64,000 nucleotides of DNA from JAKPUX01 sp964436305. GTDB lineage: Bacteria > Zhuqueibacterota > Zhuqueibacteria > Residuimicrobiales > Residuimicrobiaceae. This document shows positions 53,804 through 61,558 of this stretch, piece by piece. Numbering within the stretch: position 1 is the stretch's first letter; every line of letters begins with the position of its first letter. The notes beneath the pieces are model-generated. The model saw only the letters and a program-made list of their open reading frames with translations. It was not told the DNA's origin and did no database searches. The DNA lies in NCBI GenBank assembly GCA_964436305.1, contig CAYTCI010000009.1, forward strand, positions 1-64,000, in the 5' to 3' direction. The translations under genes and the position numbers were made by a program.

Positions 53804-55363
53804 ATGTCCCACGGCAAACTGATATTCAAACCCTGGTTGGTGCAGCAGGGTCCCGGTCCCCATCTTGACCCCTTTGTCTATGCCTGCGACACCGAGGGGG
53901 ATACCTTTCATTCCGACATCCGTCTCACCCGGGATGGCATCGAACTTTCCGACTCCGAGGGGCACGACCACTTCGCGGTCAACTTGCGCTGGAATGTCGA
54001 GGGATATGGCTACCTTTATCTCAAGGTCGATGCCGCAGCGGAAGGCTACCACCTGCCGCCGGCGGGGCTTCGCCATCTCAATCTCAATCACGAACTGGCC
54101 CGCAGTCGTGTCGCCCATAATAACCGGCGCCGGGACGATTTTGTGCTGGCAGGCTGGTCGCCATCCCGCGAACTGATTGCGTTTCTGGACCTCTCCAGTG
54201 ACTACCTTGATGACGCCAACAGGGCTGCTGCCAATCCGGAACAATGCGCCAGAGCCAGCCAGCAGTCGCTGAAATTCGGCCTTTTCGCCAGCGATCTGCT
54301 CGAGATCGAAAAGGCGCGTTTCGATATGGACCGCTCGGAAGGCCGGCCGCCTTTTCTGCTGGGATGCGACAGCCGGGGTTTCTTCCAGATGGAAGAGGAC
54401 CTTTTCCTCGAACGCTTCAGCACCCTTTTCAATTACGCGACGATTACCCATTACCTCATCGGCGATGTCCATAACTTTGAGCCGGAGGAGGGGCGCAAAC
54501 GCTATGCCGAGCGGGACCGGCTGCTCGCAGCCCTGCGCAGCCGGAATATCACGGTGGAAGGCCGGCCCCTGCTCTGGCTGCACCGCTGGGTCACCCCGGA
54601 GTGGCTGACCCGCAAGAGCTACCCCCAGGTCAAGGAGTATCTGGCCCGGCACGTCCGCGAGGTGGTTGGCCACTACGGCGATGGCATTGCGGTGTGGGAG
54701 GTCGTCAATGAACTCCACGACTGGGCCAACGAACTGGAACTGAACCATGAGCAGACCATTGAACTGACCCGGCTCGCCTGCACGGTCGCCCGCGAAACCA
54801 ATCCCGATGTCCGGTTGCTGATCAACAATTGCTGTCCCTTCGCCCAGTACGTGCAGATGGGCAAATGGTGCGACCGGGAAGCCCGCTTCCCGCAGCGCAC
54901 ACCCTTTCAGTTCGTCAAACAGCTGATTGAGGCCGGCGTCGATTTCGACATCGCCGGGGTGCAAATGTATTTCACCAAACAGCTCCTCGCTGATTGCGTG
55001 GAAATGATCGAGCGCTACCAGGGGCTGGGCAAGACCGTTCACCTGACCGAGGTCGGTTGTCCCTCGGCGGGCGTGACCCGGGAGTTCGCCGATCAGGAGA
55101 TCATCCCCTGGTCCGCCCAGCCTTGTGAATGGCGGCGTCATTGGGATGAGGGACTGCAAGCCGACTGGCTGGAGGCGATTTTCAGCATCGCCTTCAGCAA
55201 ACCCTGGATCGAGGCCGCTAACTGGTACGATCTGGTCGATCCCTATGGCTATCTCCAGCAAGGTGGGCTGCTGCGCTCGCCACAGGGTGAGAAGAAGGCC
55301 GGATTCGAGCGCCTGCTCGCCCTGAAAAACCAATTTCAATCAAAAACTGCAGGAAACGCCTGA
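53804..55363 (+). CDS. GH10 endo-beta-1,4-xylanase-like protein, copy 2 (no signal peptide)
   Basis: A 519-residue paralogue of the flanking genes. It begins directly at the N-terminal module (MSHGKLIFKPWLVQQGPG ... NLRWNVEGYGYLYLKVD), with neither a twin-arginine nor a Sec leader, so it appears cytoplasmic. The GH10 barrel keeps the acid/base Glu303 (WEVVNELHDW) and the nucleophile Glu416 (VHLTEVGCP); FEPEEGRKR and GRPLLWLHRWVTPEWL match copy 1. Loss of the leader by a shifted start was considered, but no leader-like sequence lies in the 21-base gap upstream. It may act on imported oligosaccharides, giving the array one intracellular member. It is translated just before copy 3, which starts one base after its stop. 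Confidence 0.83.
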   Translation: MSHGKLIFKPWLVQQGPGPHLDPFVYACDTEGDTFHSDIRLTRDGIELSDSEGHDHFAVNLRWNVEGYGYLYLKVDAAAEGYHLPPAGLRHLNLNHELARSRVAHNNRRRDDFVLAGWSPSRELIAFLDLSSDYLDDANRAAANPEQCARASQQSLKFGLFASDLLEIEKARFDMDRSEGRPPFLLGCDSRGFFQMEEDLFLERFSTLFNYATITHYLIGDVHNFEPEEGRKRYAERDRLLAALRSRNITVEGRPLLWLHRWVTPEWLTRKSYPQVKEYLARHVREVVGHYGDGIAVWEVVNELHDWANELELNHEQTIELTRLACTVARETNPDVRLLINNCCPFAQYVQMGKWCDREARFPQRTPFQFVKQLIEAGVDFDIAGVQMYFTKQLLADCVEMIERYQGLGKTVHLTEVGCPSAGVTREFADQEIIPWSAQPCEWRRHWDEGLQADWLEAIFSIAFSKPWIEAANWYDLVDPYGYLQQGGLLRSPQGEKKAGFERLLALKNQFQSKTAGNA

Positions 55364-55364
55364 T

Positions 55365-57017
55365 ATGACACCACTGACTCGGCGGGACTTTCTCAGAACC
55401 GGCGGCCTGGGAGCGGCAGCCGCCATGGCCGGTGTCTTTTCCGGGACCCCTTCTCTCTTTGCCAAACCTGCGGGAGATCTCCTCTTTCGTCCCTATCCCC
55501 ATCCCTGGATGCCGGATTTCAATTCGGCCTATCTGGCCGATGAACTGGAAGATCCCTTTCTCTCCGGAATCCGGGTCGACCACGATGGCATCGTGATCCC
55601 CGCGGATACCGGCACGCGCCGCTTCTCGGTCAATGCGCGCTGGTACGTGGAGGGATTTGGCTATCTCTATCTCTCGGCGGACAACGCCGGCGAGTACTTC
55701 AGCCCGCAGGAGGGGGGCCGTTTCAACCTCAATCAGGAGTTCGCCCGCAGCCGGGTGAGCCGCAATCGCGCTGTCCTGCAGCGCTATGAGCAGGGTGGAT
55801 GCCGGTTCTCCCGTGAGGTGCGGCATTTGACCGCCCTCGCCGAGGAGCTGCTCGAGGATTCGCTGCGTAAAACCGTCGATGGCGAGGGCGCTGCTCGGCT
55901 GGCGGATCGCTCACTTTACTATGCCCTGATCGCGGGCGAACGGATCGAGCTGGAAAAAGCCCGCTATGACATCGCACGACGTGCTCGGCCCGGGCCTTTT
56001 CAATTCGGCTGTGAAACCCGGCAGTTCATCTGGATGAAACACGATGAGTTCATCCAACGCTTCGCCGAGCTCTTTAACTTTGCGACGATCACCCACTATA
56101 TCTGGGACAGCTGGTACGAGCATTTCGAGCCGGAGGAGGGACGCTATAACTGGGGCGTGAAGGAGGATATTCTTCGCTGGCTTGAGGAGCACCGGATCAC
56201 TGCGCAGGGCCGTCCGCTTTTCTGGTTTCATCCGATCGTCACGCCCGACTGGCTGAAGAACAAGACCTTTGATGAACTCAGAGGATATGTGGAGCGGCAT
56301 ACCCGCGCAGTTGTCGGCCACTACGGCGATCGGGTAGGGCAATGGGAAGTGGTCAATGAGTACCATGACTGGGCCAACATCCACAATCATACCCCGGAAC
56401 AGACGGTCGAGATCGTCCGGCTGGCCTGCGATACCACTCGTGCCGTCAACCCCCGGGTCGTCCGCATCCTCAACAACTGCGCCCCCTGGGCCGAATATGC
56501 CGCCTGGGGCCGCATGGCCAGGCAGAAGGAACCCGCCGGAAGAGCTCTGCGCTCACCTCGTCGATTCATTCAGGATCTGGTCGAGGCCGGCGTCGATTTC
56601 GACGTCCTCGGCATCCAGGTCTATTTCCCGCGTCGCGACCTTTCGGACATCGTCCGGATGCTCGAGCGCTTTGAGAAATTCGGCAAACCGATCTATATTA
56701 CAGAACTGGGGGCGACATCAGGACCCTCCGCTGATATGGTGGCTACCGGCAAGATGAATCTGCCCGCCGAACCCTATGAATGGCATCGCCCCTGGGACGA
56801 AGAGTTACAAGCGGACTGGCTCGAACAGGTCTATACGCTCTATTACAGCCGGCCCGCCATTCGTGCTGTCAACTGGTACGATTTCGCCGATTTTCGCACC
56901 CATATCCTCAACGGCGGATTGATCCGCGAGGATGGCGCCCCGAAGCGCTCCTTCGACCGCCTGAAATCCATCCTGCAAAATTGGAACCAATTGCCCCATA
57001 ACGAAAGGACGAGATAA
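55365..57017 (+). CDS. GH10 endo-beta-1,4-xylanase-like protein, copy 3 (Tat-exported)
   Basis: A 550-residue paralogue with a twin-arginine-type leader (LTRRDFLRTGGLGAAAAM, cleavage near LFAK). The shared N-terminal module (NARWYVEGFGYLYLSADN, SREVRHLTALAEE) and the GH10 barrel follow (FAELFNFATITHYIWDSW, FEPEEGRYNWG, GRPLFWFHPIVTPDWL). The acid/base is Glu332 (WEVVNEYHDW) and the nucleophile Glu447 (IYITELGAT). It is the last member of the array; its TAA overlaps the ATG of the UroD-like gene, so the four genes are very likely co-translated. Confidence 0.85.
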   Translation: MTPLTRRDFLRTGGLGAAAAMAGVFSGTPSLFAKPAGDLLFRPYPHPWMPDFNSAYLADELEDPFLSGIRVDHDGIVIPADTGTRRFSVNARWYVEGFGYLYLSADNAGEYFSPQEGGRFNLNQEFARSRVSRNRAVLQRYEQGGCRFSREVRHLTALAEELLEDSLRKTVDGEGAARLADRSLYYALIAGERIELEKARYDIARRARPGPFQFGCETRQFIWMKHDEFIQRFAELFNFATITHYIWDSWYEHFEPEEGRYNWGVKEDILRWLEEHRITAQGRPLFWFHPIVTPDWLKNKTFDELRGYVERHTRAVVGHYGDRVGQWEVVNEYHDWANIHNHTPEQTVEIVRLACDTTRAVNPRVVRILNNCAPWAEYAAWGRMARQKEPAGRALRSPRRFIQDLVEAGVDFDVLGIQVYFPRRDLSDIVRMLERFEKFGKPIYITELGATSGPSADMVATGKMNLPAEPYEWHRPWDEELQADWLEQVYTLYYSRPAIRAVNWYDFADFRTHILNGGLIREDGAPKRSFDRLKSILQNWNQLPHNERTR

Positions 57018-58165
57018 TGACCTCCAAAGAACGCCTGCTGATCACGATGAAAGGCGGGCAGGCCGATCATGTGCCGGTCAGTCCTGACATCTCCGTGATG
57101 GTCCCCGACCGCCTCGATGGCCGGCCCTTTTATGATATCCACCTCGACGGCCGCGAGCACTTTGGCTGGACTTCCGCCACCCATGGCGAGGTGTATCTCA
57201 AGGCGATCCGCCACTTTGGCTGTGACGGATTCTATATGTACGGAGGACTCAAACAGATCGGGCCCGAAGGGCGGCCGGAATTCACCTGCACCATCCATGA
57301 GACCGAGAAGGGCCGGCTGGTCCGGCGCAGCTGCCAGACCCCTCTGGGTGACCTGACCGAGGAAGAACTCTTCTTTGCGGACGAGCCGCCCTGGGTCGAG
57401 ATCAAACCCCTCAAGGATCTCGCCGCCGATTTTGCCAAACTCAAATGGATGATGGGCGCGAGCGACTGGAAGTGGGAAGAGGCCTATCGCGACAAGCAGG
57501 TGATCGGGGATTACGGGATCTATATGGGCATGGTGCCGGTCTTTCAGGACTGGTTCTTCCGTAACCGCCAGGGTGGCTTTGAGCAGATGTTTGTCGACTA
57601 TATGATGGAACCCGCACTGATCGAGGAGATTCATGAATTCTGGATGGCCTGGGCTCTTGCCAATGTCCGTGCCATGCTGCGCGCCGGCGCGGATGTGATC
57701 ATGCTCGGTGGCTCCAGCGCCAGCCTCAGCGTCAGCTCACCCGGCCTCTTCCGCAAGTTCGAGCTCCCCTTCATCCAGCAAGCTGCGGTACTCTGTCGTG
57801 AAGCCGGGATCGTCTCCCACCTCCATGTTTGCGGCCGCTCGAATGAATTGGTCGAGATCGTCGCCACCGAGACCGATCTCGCCTCGATCGAGCCCCTCGA
57901 AGAGCCGCCCTCCGGCAACGTCGACCTCAAGGCCATCAAACGCCGCTTCGGCAAGAAACTCTGCCTCAAAGGGAACATCAATACCACCAATTTTATGCTG
58001 CGCGCTACCCCGGCAGAGATCGAGGACAAATGCAAGGAACTGATCGATGCCGCCGCCGAGGGCGGCGGGTTTATCCTCTCCACCGGGGATCAGTGCGGCC
58101 GGGATACCCCCGATGCCAATCTCTTCAAGATGGTGGAAGTGGCACAAACCTATGGCAAGTATTGA
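57017..58165 (+). CDS. UroD-like protein with methyltransferase zinc ligands (MtaA/CmuA-like)
   Basis: A 382-residue cytoplasmic TIM barrel of the uroporphyrinogen-decarboxylase superfamily (TSKERLLITMKGGQADHVPV at the start, ADVIMLGGSSASLSV, CLKGNINTTNFML). It carries the HxC...C pattern of zinc-dependent corrinoid methyltransferases: His270 and Cys272 (HLHVCGRS) and Cys360 (GDQCGRDTP). True haem-pathway UroD lacks these, so a methyl-transfer or demethylation role is more likely, for example on methylated sugars of plant glycans; no corrinoid protein gene is visible to support it. The ATG overlaps the upstream stop. AAAGGA is the ribosome site. Confidence 0.75.
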   Translation: MTSKERLLITMKGGQADHVPVSPDISVMVPDRLDGRPFYDIHLDGREHFGWTSATHGEVYLKAIRHFGCDGFYMYGGLKQIGPEGRPEFTCTIHETEKGRLVRRSCQTPLGDLTEEELFFADEPPWVEIKPLKDLAADFAKLKWMMGASDWKWEEAYRDKQVIGDYGIYMGMVPVFQDWFFRNRQGGFEQMFVDYMMEPALIEEIHEFWMAWALANVRAMLRAGADVIMLGGSSASLSVSSPGLFRKFELPFIQQAAVLCREAGIVSHLHVCGRSNELVEIVATETDLASIEPLEEPPSGNVDLKAIKRRFGKKLCLKGNINTTNFMLRATPAEIEDKCKELIDAAAEGGGFILSTGDQCGRDTPDANLFKMVEVAQTYGKY

Positions 58166-58174
58166 TGAGGCAAC

Positions 58175-60538
58175 ATGATTAGAGCAGCACACCATATCGC
58201 GGGGGTGGTTCTTTTTGGCCTGGTTCTGACCCTGCACGCGGAGATAACCTGGCACAAAAAGGATGCAACCGTCTGGGGAGAAGCACAGCACCTTGCCGGC
58301 GAATTGCAGGGCTTTACGGCCGCAACCGGCACGCTGTATTGCAATGGCCGGACAACGGCGATCGCCATCGACGGCGACCGCTTTACTGTTGATTTTCAGC
58401 TCGGGCCGGGGAACAGCAAACTGGTCGTCTCGGCCGACAGCTCCGGCACGGTGGTCCATTCCGATACCCTGCGACTCACACTCGGTTATGACCTGCGGCC
58501 CGAAATCCAGGCCTGGGCTTCGGTTACTGGAGCGGAGATCCGCTTGCATGGCCGACCCGAGGCCGATTCCCGCAGCGAGGTTTTGACCTGGCGCTGGGAG
58601 GCCGACGGGGCCAATCCGGCTGCCGTGAGCCTCTCCTCGCCCGGGGAGAGTACCACCCTGGTCGCATTCAGCGATCTCACCCGATGCGGCGAGTACTACT
58701 TCAACCTGGTCGCGACCACGTCCGCCGGCCAGAGCAGCCGCGCCCGTACCCTGGTCACCCTCGATGCGGCCGGGCCGCATCCCTTCGATATTGCCACCGA
58801 TCATGCCGCCTGGATCGACTCCGCCGTGCTCTACGAGATCACCCCCAGCGATTTTGTCGCCGGCGGCAAGCTGGTGGATATCACCACCCGGCTCCCCGAG
58901 CTGGCGGCTCTCGGCGTCACGGCGGTTTGGCTGCAGCCCATCTTTGGCACCCGGGATATCGGCGGCATGGGCTACGGCATCACCGATTATTTTACCGTCC
59001 GACCCGATCTCGGCAGCGAAGCCGACCTGCACCAGCTGGTCACCATCGCCCACCAGCACGGATTGCGTGTACTCCTCGATATGGTGCCCAACCACAGCGA
59101 TATCATGCATCCCTATGCCCGGGATGCTGTCCGCTATGGCACCGATTCACACTATTACACCTTTTACCAACGCGATGCGGCCGGCGATCCGGCAGTGCCC
59201 TATTCGCAATACTACAACCTCCATCCCGAGGGCTTTGTCTATTACTTCTGGGACCAGCTGCCCAATTTCAATTATGACCATCCTGAGGTCCGCCGCTGGA
59301 TGACCGAAATCTGCCGCTACTGGGTGCGCGAATTCGATATCGACGGCTATCGCCTGGATGCAGTCTGGGGCGTCACCGCCCGGCGGCCGGATTTTACCCG
59401 GGAACTGCGCCTGGCGCTGAAAGGCATCAAACCGGAACTCTTGCTGCTGGCCGAAGACAAGGCGACCTCCGCCAGCGTTTTTGCGCAACGCTTTGATGCG
59501 GCATTCGACTGGAGCGCTGACGAAGGCTGGGTTTCACAACCAGCCTGGCAAGTCCTCTACCATGACTACTGGGAGGAGCAATATATCACCATATTCAACT
59601 CCTGGCAGCAGGGACGCAGCTTCCGGTTGCACAATGCCCTCACCAACAACGGCGCAGGTTTCGCTGCCGGAGCGAAGATTCTGCGTTTTCTTGAGAATAA
59701 CGACACCCAGCGTTTCGCCCGATTTCATACCCTCGAGGTGACCAGAATGGCCGCCATGCTTGAGTTCACCCTTCACGGCATCCCGCTGCTTTTTAATGGC
59801 CAGGAGATCGGCTACGCCGGACCGCATCCGTATTATGGCGAGCCCATCTTCCGGCGTGGCGAGCCGATCGCAGCACAGGACAGCAAGGGCCTTTATCCCT
59901 TTTATCAGCAGCTCATCAGCCTGCGCCGATCGCTTCCGGCCTTGACCAGCGATCATTTCGCCGAGCTGACGATCACACCCGGCGCCTACCTTTACGGCTT
60001 TCGGCGCTGGCAGGGGGAGCAGAACTGCTTCGTCCTGCTCAACATGGGCGACCGCAGCCAGAATGCCACCGTGACACTGCCGATCCAGTCGCTCGCTCTC
60101 GATTCCAGCAAGACCTGGTATCTCACCGAGATGACCGGTGGTGGCGTCCTCTCCGGCAAACCGGCTGAGCTGCAGAATCTCAAGGTCACACTCGACAAGT
60201 ACACAGCGCAGATCTACCTTCTGGCTGATACCGTGGCGGTAACCGGCATCCAGCCCGAGCCGCAAACACTGCCTGTGGCCTTCTCGCTGGCGCAGAATTA
60301 CCCCAATCCCTTTAATGCTGCGACCACCCTTCGTTTTGAGCTGGATCGTAGTGCTCCGGTGCGCCTGCAAATTTTCAATCTGCTCGGAGAACGCGTGGCC
60401 CTGCTGATCGATGGCTATCGCGCAGCGGGGACCCATCTCCTGACCTTTGACGCCTCCGCTCTGGCCAGTGGCATCTATCTCTGCCGTCTGGAGTGTGGCA
60501 ACCGCACGGTCGTACGCAAAATGGTTCTAGCCCGATAG
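58175..60538 (+). CDS. Secreted GH13 alpha-amylase-family protein with T9SS sorting domain
   Basis: A 787-residue exported protein. Order: signal peptide (about 1-23), two Ig-like/N-terminal domains (to about 200), a GH13 catalytic barrel (about 210-560), a C-terminal beta domain, then a T9SS-type sorting domain (about 700-787; FSLAQNYPNPFNAATTLRFEL ... ASGIYLCRLE). GH13 signatures: DMVPNHS (region I), GYRLDAVWG with nucleophile Asp395 (II), LLAEDK with acid Glu427 (III) and FLENNDTQ with Asp510 (IV). Region IV has Asn509 where most GH13 members have His. Alpha-glucan or related alpha-glycoside cleavage at the cell surface is expected. GAGG precedes the ATG. Confidence 0.87.
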   Translation: MIRAAHHIAGVVLFGLVLTLHAEITWHKKDATVWGEAQHLAGELQGFTAATGTLYCNGRTTAIAIDGDRFTVDFQLGPGNSKLVVSADSSGTVVHSDTLRLTLGYDLRPEIQAWASVTGAEIRLHGRPEADSRSEVLTWRWEADGANPAAVSLSSPGESTTLVAFSDLTRCGEYYFNLVATTSAGQSSRARTLVTLDAAGPHPFDIATDHAAWIDSAVLYEITPSDFVAGGKLVDITTRLPELAALGVTAVWLQPIFGTRDIGGMGYGITDYFTVRPDLGSEADLHQLVTIAHQHGLRVLLDMVPNHSDIMHPYARDAVRYGTDSHYYTFYQRDAAGDPAVPYSQYYNLHPEGFVYYFWDQLPNFNYDHPEVRRWMTEICRYWVREFDIDGYRLDAVWGVTARRPDFTRELRLALKGIKPELLLLAEDKATSASVFAQRFDAAFDWSADEGWVSQPAWQVLYHDYWEEQYITIFNSWQQGRSFRLHNALTNNGAGFAAGAKILRFLENNDTQRFARFHTLEVTRMAAMLEFTLHGIPLLFNGQEIGYAGPHPYYGEPIFRRGEPIAAQDSKGLYPFYQQLISLRRSLPALTSDHFAELTITPGAYLYGFRRWQGEQNCFVLLNMGDRSQNATVTLPIQSLALDSSKTWYLTEMTGGGVLSGKPAELQNLKVTLDKYTAQIYLLADTVAVTGIQPEPQTLPVAFSLAQNYPNPFNAATTLRFELDRSAPVRLQIFNLLGERVALLIDGYRAAGTHLLTFDASALASGIYLCRLECGNRTVVRKMVLAR

Positions 60539-60547
60539 GAAAGTGAG

Positions 60548-61558
60548 ATGAGGATACTCATCATCGGTGGCACCGGATTCCTTGGCGGCCGGACCGCCGG
60601 CTATCTGCTGCAGCGGGGACACCAGGTCACACTGTTCCACCGGGGGTATGCCCCTGGCCGTTTGGCACCACAACCCCACCTGGACACCTTCCGGGGCGAC
60701 CGTCACGATGCCCGTGACCTCGCAGAGGTTCAGCGCCATGGCCACTTCGATGCCGTTTTCGATTTCGTCGCCTACGAACCTGGTGAATCCCGGTTGGCGA
60801 TTGAGGCCTTCTCTGGCAGGATCGGCCGCTTCATCCATTGCAGTACCGTCTCGGTCTATATGGTTTCGGATCAGGTCGTTTGTCCCATCACCGAGGATCA
60901 GGACCAGGCTCCCCTGATGCCCTTCTGGGAACGCAATCCCTTCGGCATGGAGTATGGCATCAACAAACGCGCCTGTGAGGAACTCCTCTGGCAGGCCCAC
61001 ACAGAGCGCCGCCTGAATGTGAGCATGCTGCGACCTACCTTCATCTCCGGTCCCCATGATCCGGCCCGGCGCGATTTCTTCTGGATCGAACGCCTCCTGC
61101 AGGGCGGCTCACTGCTTGTCCCGGGCAGCGGCGATTTTGCGTTTCAATCGGTTTTTGTCGATGACGCTGCGCGCGCCTTTGCCGATCTGCTCGAGCATGA
61201 AGTCTCCATCGGCAAGGTCTACAACCTCGCGGCGGAGGAGATCCTCTCCCTCAATGAGTATTTGCAGCTCCTGGGTACGATCATGCAGCGGGAACCCCAT
61301 CTCATCCATGTGGAGCAGACCCTGTTCGACCAGCTTCCCTTCAGCCATCATCCGCAGGGGGATGTCTTTCCGTTTAATACGCGCCGACCGGCCTTCTTTT
61401 CGCTCCACAGGATCAAGGCGGATCTGGGGTATCATGCCACACCGATCGCGACCTGGCTGGCGGAGACCGTGACATGGTTCACACAACATTTTTCCGGCCA
61501 CTCCGTGGGATGGGAAAATCGCGATCAGGAACTCGCATGGACCTGGAAGGCGGAGTGA
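60548..61558 (+). CDS. NAD-dependent epimerase/dehydratase (extended SDR)
   Basis: A 336-residue cytoplasmic extended short-chain dehydrogenase/reductase. The nucleotide-binding GGTGFLGGRT is at residues 7-16, the catalytic serine region at HCSTVSVY and the YxxxK pair in EYGINKRACEE. FVDDAARAFADLL and YNLAAEEILSLNEYL fit nucleoside-diphosphate-sugar epimerase-like enzymes. AGGAAAG lies before the ATG. It is 9 bases after the GH13 gene and its stop directly abuts the start of the GH2 gene. In a degradation cluster it could interconvert a sugar or sugar acid rather than make nucleotide sugars. Confidence 0.8.
   Translation: MRILIIGGTGFLGGRTAGYLLQRGHQVTLFHRGYAPGRLAPQPHLDTFRGDRHDARDLAEVQRHGHFDAVFDFVAYEPGESRLAIEAFSGRIGRFIHCSTVSVYMVSDQVVCPITEDQDQAPLMPFWERNPFGMEYGINKRACEELLWQAHTERRLNVSMLRPTFISGPHDPARRDFFWIERLLQGGSLLVPGSGDFAFQSVFVDDAARAFADLLEHEVSIGKVYNLAAEEILSLNEYLQLLGTIMQREPHLIHVEQTLFDQLPFSHHPQGDVFPFNTRRPAFFSLHRIKADLGYHATPIATWLAETVTWFTQHFSGHSVGWENRDQELAWTWKAE

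Noticed and set aside
53045..55339. 764-codon minus-strand open frame opposite GH10 copies 1 and 2
   Set aside because: Repeats itself because the GH10 genes are paralogous; no protein-family motif is seen.
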